The position numbers were made by a program, and so were the translations under genes. Shown piece after piece: positions 47,949-56,296 of a stretch of DNA of 64,000 nt (its first letter is position 1; every line of letters starts with the position of its first letter). Origin of the DNA: Ruthenibacterium lactatiformans (lineage in GTDB: Bacteria > Bacillota > Clostridia > Oscillospirales > Ruminococcaceae); contig NZ_JXXK01000012.1 of the NCBI RefSeq assembly GCF_000949455.1, forward strand, positions 1 to 64,000, written 5' to 3'. A model generated the notes under the pieces. That model had not been told where the DNA came from. It did not search any database and saw nothing but the letters and a program-made list of their open reading frames with translations.

Positions 47949-49712
47949 ATGGCAAAACGGAACACCTTCGGCGTGGACGAAACGCTGGAAAGCACTTTCA
48001 GCTGGGAAATGATCCGGCGCTGCTTTGTGTACATCCGCCGGGAGGGACGCCTGTTCCTGCGCGCGTTCGTGCTGCAGGCGCTGGCCATGGTGGCGGGCCT
48101 GTGCGGGCCGCTGTTCTCGGCCCGCGTGCTGGACGAGGCCGTGCCCGCGGGGAACATCCCCATGGTGCTGGCCTGCTGCGCGCTCATGCTGGCGTGTATC
48201 GCCGTCAACATTCTGTTCACCACATTGTCCAGCCGGTGCGTCAACGTCATCGGCCAGAACATCGTCCATGACCTGCGGCGCGACCTGTACGAGCACCTGC
48301 AGAAGCTTTCCTTCTCCTATTTCGACAGCCGTCCCCACGGAAAAATTCTCGTGCGTGTCATCAACTACGTCAACTCGGTGGCCAACATCCTGTCCAACGG
48401 GCTCATCAGCCTGTTCCTGCAGATGTTCAACCTGGTGTTCATTGTTATTTTCATGCTGCGCATGGACGCGCGCCTGGCGTGCGTCGTGCTGGCGGGGCTG
48501 CCGTTCGCCGTCGGGTTCATCCTGTTCATCAAGCCCATGCAGCGCAGAGGGTGGCAGGCGTACTCCAACAAAAGCAGCAATATGAACGCCTACCTCAACG
48601 AGAGCATCACCTGCATGAAGATCACCCAGCTTTTCGCGCGGGAGCAGTACAACGCCGACGTGTACGACGGCCTGCTGCGCGATTCCAAACGCGCCTGGTA
48701 CAGCGCCGTCGTGCCGTCCATGGCCGTTTCCCCTGTTATCGATCTCATCAGCCGCAGCGTGACGGTGGCCATCATCGTATACGGCATCTTTGCCGCCAAG
48801 CCCGCCGTTACCGTGGGCGTGCTGCTGGCCATGATGAACTACGCCTCCCAGTTCTGGGGGCCCATCAACCAGCTTGCCAACATCTACAACAACTTCATCA
48901 ACAACGTGGCATATCTGGAGCGTATCTTTGAGATGATCGACGAACCGGTCGAGGTGCAGGACGCCCCCGGCGCCGCAGTGCTGCCGGAGATCCGCGGCGA
49001 TGTGGAGTTCCACGACGTCTCTTTCGCCTATGAAAAGGATATCCTTGTGCTCAAGCATGTGAATTTTCATGTGAAGCAGGGCGAGAGCGTGGCTCTGGTG
49101 GGCCACACGGGCAGCGGAAAAACAACCATCATCAACCTGCTCAGCCGTTTTTACAACTGCACCGAAGGCCGGGTGACCATTGACGGCGTGGATATCTCCG
49201 GCGTGACGCTGGCTTCGCTGCGTGCCCAGATGGGGCTGATGATGCAGGAGAGCTTCGTATTTACAGGCACCGTGATGGACAATCTGCGCTACGGCAATCT
49301 TGCCGCCGGCGACGAAGAGCTCATCCGCGCGGCCGAGCTTGTGTGCGCGGACGGCTTTATCCGGGCGCTGCCTCACGGCTACGACACCGTGCTCACCGAG
49401 GGCGGGGCCATGCTCTCCCAGGGGGAAAAGCAGCTTCTTGCTCTGGCGCGCACCATGGCGTCCGACCCGAAGATCCTCATCCTGGACGAAGCCACCAGCA
49501 GCGTGGATACCAAAACGGAACGCGAGCTGCAGGAGGGTGTGAACCGCATGCTCAAGGGACGCACCTCCTTCATTGTCGCACACCGGCTCTCCACCATCCG
49601 TGCCTGCAACAAAATCATGTACATCGACCACGGCGAGATCGCGGAATGCGGAACCCATGAGGAGCTGCTGGCGCGCAAGGGCCTGTACTGGCAGCTCTGC
49701 CAGGAGATGTGA
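47949..49712 (+). CDS. Heterodimeric ABC exporter subunit B (catalytic ATP site)
   Basis: The 587-residue half-transporter has six membrane helices followed by an ATPase with Walker A LVGHTGSGKTTIINLLSRF, Walker B ILILDEATSSVDTKT (intact Glu) and the switch His in IVAHRLSTIR. Its signature is LSQGEKQLLALART instead of LSGGQ. With subunit A this gives one complete and one degenerate ATP site, as in TM287/288- or BmrCD-type exporters. Coupling is tight: only two bases separate the genes. A strong terminator follows. Confidence 0.93.
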   Translation: MAKRNTFGVDETLESTFSWEMIRRCFVYIRREGRLFLRAFVLQALAMVAGLCGPLFSARVLDEAVPAGNIPMVLACCALMLACIAVNILFTTLSSRCVNVIGQNIVHDLRRDLYEHLQKLSFSYFDSRPHGKILVRVINYVNSVANILSNGLISLFLQMFNLVFIVIFMLRMDARLACVVLAGLPFAVGFILFIKPMQRRGWQAYSNKSSNMNAYLNESITCMKITQLFAREQYNADVYDGLLRDSKRAWYSAVVPSMAVSPVIDLISRSVTVAIIVYGIFAAKPAVTVGVLLAMMNYASQFWGPINQLANIYNNFINNVAYLERIFEMIDEPVEVQDAPGAAVLPEIRGDVEFHDVSFAYEKDILVLKHVNFHVKQGESVALVGHTGSGKTTIINLLSRFYNCTEGRVTIDGVDISGVTLASLRAQMGLMMQESFVFTGTVMDNLRYGNLAAGDEELIRAAELVCADGFIRALPHGYDTVLTEGGAMLSQGEKQLLALARTMASDPKILILDEATSSVDTKTERELQEGVNRMLKGRTSFIVAHRLSTIRACNKIMYIDHGEIAECGTHEELLARKGLYWQLCQEM

Positions 49713-49741
49713 CCGGCCGCCCCGCGGGCGCCGTATACAGC

Positions 49742-49774
49742 AACCGCCGCCCCGTTTCGGGGCGGCGGTTTTTT
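49742..49774 (+). terminator. Intrinsic terminator of the ABC exporter operon
   Basis: A 13-bp stem (AACCGCCGCCCCG and complement) with a TTT loop is followed by TTTTGC, 30 bases past the stop. It separates the convergent exporter and kdp operons. Confidence 0.88.
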
Positions 49775-49787
49775 GCTTCTGCCGCGT

Positions 49788-50456
49788 TTATTTTTCCGTT
49801 TCCGAAATCAGCCCCATCGCCAGCGCGATGTCCAGGTTGACGCCCAGCACGTTCACGGTCTCCTCCCCGAACACGCCCAGCAGTTTTTCCTCGGTGTTGT
49901 CCGCAACGATCTGCGCAAGCCGTTCCGGGCTGAGCCCTGAAGCCTCTGCAATGGCGGGAAGCTGCACCTGCGCGGCGGCGGGCGAGATGTGCGGGTCAAG
50001 GCCCGAGCCCGAGGCCGTCATCAGGTCGGCCGGGATATCCTCCCGCGCCACGCCGGGATTTTCCGCCAAAAACGCCTCGATGTCGGCTTCCACACGCTGT
50101 GTCAGCGCAGGGTTGCTGGGCGCGTAATTGTTGGAACCGGAGCCCAGCCCCGCAAATTCGCTGCCGTCGTTGTAGAACCGGCTGCCCTGTTCGTCTGTGT
50201 AATAGGTGTTGTAGTGATAGGCGGAGGGCCGCCCCTTCATGAAATAGGCCTCGGTGAACTCCTGTCCCACCAGCTTCGCACCCACAGCCTTGCCGTTGGC
50301 GGTCACCAGGCTGCCGCCCGCCTGATGCGGGAAAAGCAGGCCGGAAAGGCCGCTCAGAAGCACCGGAAATACAAATCCGCACAAAAGCAGCAGGACCAGC
50401 GTGACCACGAGAGCCTGACGGATATTGCGGAGCATTGCTTTTTTATTCGCGTCCAT
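49788..50456 (-). CDS. kdpC: Potassium-transporting ATPase subunit C
   Basis: The 222-residue protein has one N-terminal membrane helix (about 15-38) and the KdpC soluble domain: VGQEFTEAYFMKGRPSAYHY, SGSNNYAPSNPALTQRVE, PADLMTASGSGLDPHISP and VNVLGVNLDIAL. It stabilises the KdpFABC pump and supports ATP binding. It is 12 bases downstream of kdpB and ends the operon. Confidence 0.96.
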   Translation of the reverse strand: MDANKKAMLRNIRQALVVTLVLLLLCGFVFPVLLSGLSGLLFPHQAGGSLVTANGKAVGAKLVGQEFTEAYFMKGRPSAYHYNTYYTDEQGSRFYNDGSEFAGLGSGSNNYAPSNPALTQRVEADIEAFLAENPGVAREDIPADLMTASGSGLDPHISPAAAQVQLPAIAEASGLSPERLAQIVADNTEEKLLGVFGEETVNVLGVNLDIALAMGLISETEK

Positions 50457-50468
50457 GCATATTCCTCC

Positions 50469-52520
50469 TTAAAAGCCCCAAAGCGCCAAAAGCGGATGGA
50501 TGAGCATATCTATGAGCTTGATGCCTGCGAAGGGAGCGATCACACCGCCCAGGCCGTAAAGCATCATATTCCGGGCAAGCATCCTGCCGGATGACATCGG
50601 GCGGTACTTTACGCCCCTGAGCGCCAACGGTATCAGGCATGGAATGATGATGGCATTGAAAATGAGCGCGGAAAGAATGGCGCTGTGCGGCGTTGCCAGG
50701 TCCATGATGTTGAGCACACCCAGCTGCGGGATCGCCATCATAAACATAGCGGGGATGATTGCGAAGTATTTTGCGATGTCGTTGGCGATGGAAAAAGTCG
50801 TAAGGCTGCCGCGGGTAATAAGCAGCTGCTTGCCGATCTCCACCACCTCCAAAATTTTCGTGGGGTCGCTGTCCAGGTCCACCATATTTGCGGCCTCTTT
50901 GGCGGCGGCGGTACCGCTGTTCATCGCAAGGCCTACGTTTGCCTGCGCCAGAGCGGGCGCGTCGTTGGTGCCGTCGCCCGTCATGGCAACGATCTTGCCC
51001 TCGGCCTGTTCTTTTTTGATCAATGCGATCTTGTCTTCGGGCTTGCACTCGGCAATGAAGCCGTCCACGCCTGCCTCCTTGGCGATCGTGGCGGCGGTAA
51101 GCGGGTTGTCGCCCGTGCACATAATGGTTTTGATGCCGATGGCACGCAGGCGCTTAAAACGCTCGGCCATGCCCGCCTTTACCGTGTCCTTTAAATAAAT
51201 GACGCCCAAAATCCGGCTGTCCTCGCAGACAGCCAGCGGTGTGCCGCCCAGAGCGGACACCTCGGCAACGCGCCGGGCAAGGTCCTCCGGCACCTTGCCG
51301 CCCATTTCGCAAACGTATTTCTCAATGGCGTCGGACGCCCCCTTGCGTACGCTCCGGCCGCCGGGCAGGTCCACACCGCTCATGCGTGTCTGAGCGGTAA
51401 ACGCAATGAAGCGCGCGCCCTGCGGCTCCCCGCAGTCCTCCCCCTGAAGGCGGGCCAGAGCCAGTGTGGACTTACCCTCCGGCGTGCCGTCGTGCAGGCT
51501 CGTCAGCGCGGCACAGCGCACCAGCTCCTCCCGGCACGCGCCGCCCACGGGGAAAAAGTCCGCCGCAAGGCGGTTGCCGTAGGTAATCGTTCCGGTCTTA
51601 TCCAAAATCATCGTGTCCACGTCGCCGCATGCCTCCACGGCTTTGCCGGACATGGCGATGACGTTAAAGCGCGTCACGCGGTCCATCCCGGCGATTCCGA
51701 TGGCGGACAGCAGGCCGCCGATGGTGGTCGGGATCAGGCAGACCATCAGGGCGATCAGTGTGGAAGTCTGGAGCTGCACGCCGGAATACAGGGCGATGGG
51801 ATACAGTGTGACGATGACGATCAGAAAAATAACGGTGAGCGACACCAGCAGTGTGTTCAGCGCGATCTCATTGGGCGTTTTTTTGCGGGAAGCGCCCTCC
51901 ACCAGAGCGATCATGCGGTCCAGAAAGCTGTCGCCTGGGTCGGACGTGATGCGCACCTTCAGCCAGTCGGACACCACCGTGGTGCCGCCGGTTACAGAGC
52001 TGAAATCGCCGCCTGCCTCGCGCACCACCGGTGCGGATTCGCCGGTGATGGCGGATTCATCCACCGAGGCGATGCCCTCGATGACCTCGCCGTCGCCCGG
52101 GATGACCCCGCCCGCGGACACCATCACCACATCGCCCTTCTTCAGTTCGCTGGACGGCACCATCCTTTCGCCTCCGTCTGCACCAAGCAGGCGTGCCTGT
52201 GTGTCTTTTTTTGTTTTCTTCAGGCTGGCGGCCTGCGCTTTTCCGCGCCCCTCCGCCACTGATTCGGCAAAGTTTGCAAACAGCACCGTAACGAACAGAA
52301 TGGCCGACACAATACTGTTGTAAACGCGCGCGTTCGGCGTCGTGTCTCCCAGCAGGCCGGGCGCGAAGGAGAGCACCAGCGAGATCACAAACCCGATCTC
52401 CACAACGAACATCACCGGATTTTTCATCATATAGCGCGGGTCCAGCTTTGTAAACGCCCCGACCACGGCCTGCCGCATGATCTCCGGTGTGATCATCTTT
52501 TGCTTGCGGTTCTTACTCAT
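50469..52520 (-). CDS. kdpB: Potassium-transporting ATPase ATP-binding subunit
   Basis: The 683-residue P-type ATPase has the phosphorylation motif MILDKTGTITYG (Asp near residue 307), the actuator ITGESAPVVREAGGDFSSVT, the P-domain MTGDGTNDAPALAQANVGLAM and terminal helices. It hydrolyses ATP to drive K+ import through KdpA. The AAGGAGG site before the ATG lies just inside the boundary of an inserted repeat (52541-52700), so the kdpA-kdpB junction has been altered without losing the start signals. Confidence 0.96.
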   Translation of the reverse strand: MSKNRKQKMITPEIMRQAVVGAFTKLDPRYMMKNPVMFVVEIGFVISLVLSFAPGLLGDTTPNARVYNSIVSAILFVTVLFANFAESVAEGRGKAQAASLKKTKKDTQARLLGADGGERMVPSSELKKGDVVMVSAGGVIPGDGEVIEGIASVDESAITGESAPVVREAGGDFSSVTGGTTVVSDWLKVRITSDPGDSFLDRMIALVEGASRKKTPNEIALNTLLVSLTVIFLIVIVTLYPIALYSGVQLQTSTLIALMVCLIPTTIGGLLSAIGIAGMDRVTRFNVIAMSGKAVEACGDVDTMILDKTGTITYGNRLAADFFPVGGACREELVRCAALTSLHDGTPEGKSTLALARLQGEDCGEPQGARFIAFTAQTRMSGVDLPGGRSVRKGASDAIEKYVCEMGGKVPEDLARRVAEVSALGGTPLAVCEDSRILGVIYLKDTVKAGMAERFKRLRAIGIKTIMCTGDNPLTAATIAKEAGVDGFIAECKPEDKIALIKKEQAEGKIVAMTGDGTNDAPALAQANVGLAMNSGTAAAKEAANMVDLDSDPTKILEVVEIGKQLLITRGSLTTFSIANDIAKYFAIIPAMFMMAIPQLGVLNIMDLATPHSAILSALIFNAIIIPCLIPLALRGVKYRPMSSGRMLARNMMLYGLGGVIAPFAGIKLIDMLIHPLLALWGF

Positions 52521-52540
52521 AGCTCTGAAAATCCTCCTTA

Positions 52541-52700
52541 GGGGTTGTTTGAAAATAGCAGGAACGCTGTATTTCCCGCAAGGATCGAGCAGTTACAAGG
52601 CCAAAAGCGCAGGAATACCTGCTGTATTCCGAGGATTTGGGACGCAGTAAACGTCAGTTCCTGTTGGGAAAGGCAGCTTTTTTGATTTTTCAAACCGCTC
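52541..52700. mobile_element. MITE-like repeat inserted between kdpA and kdpB
   Basis: The ends GGGGTTGTTTGAAAA (52541-52555) and TTTTTCAAACCGCTC (52686-52700) are imperfect inverted repeats. The unit fills the kdpA-kdpB spacer, flush against the kdpA stop codon and just before the kdpB ribosome site. Internal segments such as GGAATACC and GTATTCC can pair. A small open frame runs through it but has no support as a gene. A dispersed non-autonomous element is the best reading. Confidence 0.55.
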
Positions 52701-54458
52701 TTAGCCCCACAGAGCCAGATGCTCTGCAACGGGGCCCAATGCCAGCGCTGGAAAAAATGTCAGCGCGGCAAAAATGTATACGACGAAAACCAGGATAACG
52801 GAAAACGAAACCGTGTCCGTCCGCAGCGTGCCGGCCGATTCATTGACAAAGTTCTTTTTCATCAGCGACCCGGCAATGGCCAACTGGATGACGATGGAAA
52901 GGTACCGGCCGAAGAACATGGCCAGACCGGCGGTGATATTCCAGAAACAGGTATTATCCGCCAGGCCCTCAAAACCGGAACCGTTGTTGGCGGCGGAGGA
53001 GGCATATTCATACAGCACCTGGCTCAGGCCGTGAAAGCCCGGATTGGTGATGCCCTCCCGCCCGGCTGCGGTGCCCACTGCCAGCGCGGAAAACGCAAGG
53101 ATGAGCAGCGGGTGGATGATGATGCACAGCGCGGTGAGCTTCATTTCCCGGCCTTCGATCTTTTTGCCCAGGTATTCCGGCGTGCGCCCGATCATCAGGC
53201 CGCAGATGAACACTGCCAGAATGGCGTACAGGATCATATTCATCAGACCGACGCCCTTGCCGCCGAATACTACGTTCAGCATCATGTGCAGCAGAGGGAT
53301 CATGCCGCCCAGCGGCGTCAGGGTGTCGTGCATATTGTTCACCGTACCGGTCGTAAAAGAGGTCGTGACGGTGGTGAACATCGCCGACTGCGCAATACCG
53401 AAGCGGACCTCCTTGCCCTCCATACTGCCCATGGCCTGGTCCAGGCCGATATCCGCCAACGCCGGGTTGCCCTGGCTCTCGGCCCAGAAGCATACGCTCA
53501 GGCCGATGACGAACAGGATGCCCATGGCGGCAAAAATGCTGCGTCCCTCGCGGCCGTAGATGGCCGCGGAAAGGCCGCCGCGCGCACGCAGGCCGCCTGC
53601 CCTTTGCATGCCGTCCGCCGCTTCCTGCCTGCGGGCGTGCACCATTTTACCGAAGGTGATGACGCATGCGCCGGGCAGGAGCATCATGGAATACAGCTCG
53701 ATCAGGTTTGAGAGCATCGTGGGGTTTTCCAGCGGCGTAGACGAGTTTGCGCCCAGGAAGCCGCCGCCGTTCGTGCCCAGATGCTTGATGATCTCCAGCG
53801 CGGCGATGGGGCCCATGGCAATGACCTGAAATGTGCCCTCCAGTGTCTCCACCACAACATTGCCTTCAAAATTCTGCGGCACGCCCTGCCATACCAGCAG
53901 CAAGCCGCCCACAATGGAAAACGGCAGCAGGATACGGGTGGTGATGCGCACCAGGTCCGCAAAAAAATTGCCCACGTCGTTTTTTGTCCTGCCTGCAAGG
54001 CCGCGGATGAACGCAACGCAGGCAGCATATCCGCTTGCGGCGGACACGAACATCATAAAAATGATGACCAGCATCTGAGACAGGTAGGAAAGCCCGGACT
54101 CACCGGAATAGTGCTGGAGATTCGTGTTCGTCATGAAGCTGATAATGGTATTGAATGCCAGCGTGGGCTCCATATTCTCAATATTGTTCGGGTTGAAAAG
54201 CCCTGCGCTCTGCACGCGCAGGATCAGATACCCGATGAACACCATCACGGCGTTCGTCCCCAGCAGAGCCAGGGCATACTGTTTCCAGTTCATCCCCTTC
54301 CCGGGGTCCACTCCGCTGATTTTATAGATCGCTCCGTCCACACGGTCAAAGACGGGGTCTGCAAAAGTGTGTTTCCCCGCCGCGATGTGATACAGATACA
54401 CACCCGCGGGAATGACAATGAGCAAATAAATGCTCACTGTCAGTGCAAGCTGTAGCAT
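52701..54458 (-). CDS. kdpA: Potassium-transporting ATPase channel subunit
   Basis: The 585-residue membrane protein has about ten helices and the four selectivity-filter-like repeats of KdpA, for example FMTNTNLQHYSGESGLSYLS, LGTNGGGFLGANSSTPLENP, TTSFTTGTVNNMHDTLTPLG and YEYASSAANNGSGFEGL. It binds and conducts K+ in the KdpFABC complex. It starts 41 bases after the kdpF stop. Confidence 0.96.
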   Translation of the reverse strand: MLQLALTVSIYLLIVIPAGVYLYHIAAGKHTFADPVFDRVDGAIYKISGVDPGKGMNWKQYALALLGTNAVMVFIGYLILRVQSAGLFNPNNIENMEPTLAFNTIISFMTNTNLQHYSGESGLSYLSQMLVIIFMMFVSAASGYAACVAFIRGLAGRTKNDVGNFFADLVRITTRILLPFSIVGGLLLVWQGVPQNFEGNVVVETLEGTFQVIAMGPIAALEIIKHLGTNGGGFLGANSSTPLENPTMLSNLIELYSMMLLPGACVITFGKMVHARRQEAADGMQRAGGLRARGGLSAAIYGREGRSIFAAMGILFVIGLSVCFWAESQGNPALADIGLDQAMGSMEGKEVRFGIAQSAMFTTVTTSFTTGTVNNMHDTLTPLGGMIPLLHMMLNVVFGGKGVGLMNMILYAILAVFICGLMIGRTPEYLGKKIEGREMKLTALCIIIHPLLILAFSALAVGTAAGREGITNPGFHGLSQVLYEYASSAANNGSGFEGLADNTCFWNITAGLAMFFGRYLSIVIQLAIAGSLMKKNFVNESAGTLRTDTVSFSVILVFVVYIFAALTFFPALALGPVAEHLALWG

Positions 54459-54499
54459 GACAAGCTCCTCCTGTTTATCTCAGTTTCGCTCACAGCGAA

Positions 54500-54577
54500 T
54501 CAAAATTTTTCCGGATGTACCAATGCATAGATCAGATAGCAGCCCAGCAGCAGCACGATCCCACCCAGTACCAGCAT
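54500..54577 (-). CDS. kdpF: KdpF, small stabilising subunit
   Basis: The 25-residue peptide MLVLGGIVLLLGCYLIYALV followed by HPEKF has the KdpF form: one membrane helix ending in a basic HPEKF tail. A GGAGGATAC site precedes the ATG at 54577. It lies directly upstream of kdpA, the conserved place of kdpF. KdpF binds KdpA and stabilises the complex. Confidence 0.88.
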   Translation of the reverse strand: MLVLGGIVLLLGCYLIYALVHPEKF

Positions 54578-54611
54578 TTATGTATCCTCCTTGCGGCCTT
54601 TTTCCCCGCGC

Positions 54612-54710
54612 TCACTCCGCGGCGTCCACCTGCTTCTGGCACCATTTTGCCAAAAGCCATACAAGCCCGAAGCAGGCCAGCAATGTTCCGACCATCAGAA
54701 CATCCATCAT
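54612..54710 (-). CDS. Small membrane peptide at the head of the kdp operon
   Basis: The 32-residue frame starts MMDVLMVGTLLACFGLVWLL and ends AKWCQKQVDAAE: a single hydrophobic helix with a charged C-terminus. AAGGGAAGG lies upstream and kdpF follows 34 bases downstream. Similar unnamed one-helix peptides are found at the head of kdp operons in other bacteria, to my recollection, so it may be a further pump subunit. Too small for certainty. Confidence 0.55.
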   Translation of the reverse strand: MMDVLMVGTLLACFGLVWLLAKWCQKQVDAAE

Positions 54711-54747
54711 AATCCATTCCCTTCCTTCCCTTATCGCGGTATGCCTC

Positions 54748-54811
54748 ATTATAGGGCATAAGCTGTAAGTGTGCGCTTAACGTTCGCCGCCGGATGTTAA
54801 GGTTGCGTTAG
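54748..54811 (-). promoter_or_regulatory. kdp promoter and candidate KdpE-type sites
   Basis: On the minus strand a TATAAT -10 box (54748-54753) lacks a good -35 box. Upstream are direct repeats: seen on the plus strand, GTTAA (54796) and GTTAG (54807) are exactly 11 bases apart, and CTTAA lies at 54776. Such spacing is typical for response regulators like KdpE. The evidence is suggestive only. Confidence 0.4.
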
Positions 54812-54826
54812 CGCCCGCAAAGGCGC

Positions 54827-54863
54827 AAAAAAGAAGCCTTCCGGAAAACCGGAAGGCTTTTTC
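54827..54863. terminator. Bidirectional terminator downstream of the GH109 gene
   Basis: AAGCCTTCCGG and its complement enclose AAAA. T-runs follow on both strands (TTTTT on plus, TTCTTTTTTG on minus). It separates the GH109-type gene from the kdp operon. Confidence 0.85.
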
Positions 54864-54935
54864 CCACGGGCGCGGCCCGCTGTTTTTTCATTTTTCAGAA
54901 AGGGAGCGGAGCATAAAATACCGGAAGCTCCCGCT

Positions 54936-56147
54936 TTACGGCTGCCAAGGAGCGCGCTCCATCCACATGCCGTTGGTAAAGTCCGGAATGGGCACGGGAG
55001 CGCCGCCCATGGCCACGCTCTGCTCACTCAGGCAGGAAATACTCATCCATGCCGCCGCATCATATACGTCGATGGGCGCAGGCGCGCCCGCCTTTGCGGC
55101 GTCGAAGAACGAGCGGAACACCAGCCAGTCCATGCCGTCATGGCCGCCGCGCACGCCTTCGGCCAGATATTTTTTCCACACCGGATGGTCGTACTTCTCA
55201 CGGTACTCCTCGGCGCTGTTCCAGCGCTCGTTCCACTTAAAATCATACTCGTTGTCTTTGCCGTCTAAAAAGACGCTCTTGTTGTCCTCCATGTACATGC
55301 CCTTTGTCCCCTGCACATGGAATCCGCGGGAATAGGCCCGCGGCAAGGTGGTGTCCAGCGTCAGGCAGATCGTCTCGCCCCGGGCGCATTTGATGATGGT
55401 CGTCACCACGTCGCCCTGGGCAAAATTCATTTTTGCAGCGTCGTAGTCCGGGCCTTTTTCCCGCAGCAGATATTCGTGCAGCCCCGCGGCCTTGGACGCC
55501 ACTGAAACAAGCGTCAGCATGCGGTTGCCGCGGTTGATGTCCAGCACGTTTGCAATGGGGCCCAGCTCGTGGGTGGGGTAGTTTTCGCAGTTCCGGTACA
55601 GGTAGTTGCGGAAGCGGTAGTGCCGCATCTCGCGCCCGGTGGAGACCTCCTCCCGCAGGTCGTGGCGGTAACCTCCCTGGCAGTGCACCACCTCGCCGAA
55701 CAGGCCCTGGCGCACCATATTCAGCACCATCAGCTCGTCGCGGCCGAAACAGCAGTTTTCCAGCATCATGCAGGGTACGCCCGTTTCCTCGTGGGTGCGC
55801 ACCAGCTTCCAGCAGTCCTCCACAGAATATGCGCCCGCCACCTCCACGGCCGTATACTTGCCTGCGCGCATGGCGTCGCAGGCAAGGTTCAGATGGGATT
55901 CCCACGACGCCATAATGACCACAGCGTCGATTTCCGGCATGGCCAGTACCTCGCGGTAATCCGCCGCAGCGCGGGGCGCGGGCTGGCCCGCTGCCGTCAC
56001 AAGCTGCACGCCCTTCTCCCGGCGGTCCTCATAATTGTCGCACACGGCCAGCACACGAACGCCCGGCTGGGGCAGGATACAGTTTTCCAGCAGGTTGGAG
56101 CCGCGGTTGCCCAGGCCGATAACACCTACATTCAATACTTCTTTCAT
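54936..56147 (-). CDS. Gfo/Idh/MocA-fold protein, GH109 alpha-N-acetylgalactosaminidase type
   Basis: The 403-residue protein has an N-terminal Rossmann fold (LNVGVIGLGNRGSNLLENC, VCDNYEDRR, YREVLAMPEIDAVVI). GH109-like blocks follow: MMLENCCFGRDELMVLNMVR, HCQGGYRHDL, YRNCENYPTHELGPIANVLD and INRGNRMLTLVS. GH109 enzymes cleave alpha-GalNAc by an NAD-dependent redox mechanism. The tail WLVFRSFFDAAKAG is also typical. A sugar-dehydrogenase role is the alternative. I chose ATG 56147 (AAAGGGAG site); an in-frame ATG at 56243 would add 32 residues. It has no signal peptide, so it would act in the cytoplasm. Confidence 0.82.
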   Translation of the reverse strand: MKEVLNVGVIGLGNRGSNLLENCILPQPGVRVLAVCDNYEDRREKGVQLVTAAGQPAPRAAADYREVLAMPEIDAVVIMASWESHLNLACDAMRAGKYTAVEVAGAYSVEDCWKLVRTHEETGVPCMMLENCCFGRDELMVLNMVRQGLFGEVVHCQGGYRHDLREEVSTGREMRHYRFRNYLYRNCENYPTHELGPIANVLDINRGNRMLTLVSVASKAAGLHEYLLREKGPDYDAAKMNFAQGDVVTTIIKCARGETICLTLDTTLPRAYSRGFHVQGTKGMYMEDNKSVFLDGKDNEYDFKWNERWNSAEEYREKYDHPVWKKYLAEGVRGGHDGMDWLVFRSFFDAAKAGAPAPIDVYDAAAWMSISCLSEQSVAMGGAPVPIPDFTNGMWMERAPWQP

Positions 56148-56296
56148 AAATGGATACTCCCTTTCCGTTTCAAAAGCGGCCCGCACAGGCTCTGGGCCGT
56201 TATTTCCTTCGTCTGCACAGGTATTCGGAGCCTGATATTTCATATCATAGTACCAGTATACAAAGAAGAACAGCAGTTTTCAACAGGGCAAACCGG

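Noticed and set aside
52538..52729. 63-codon minus-strand frame in the kdpA-kdpB spacer
   Set aside because: It lies within the inserted repeat and runs into kdpA. I treat it as a by-product of the repeat.
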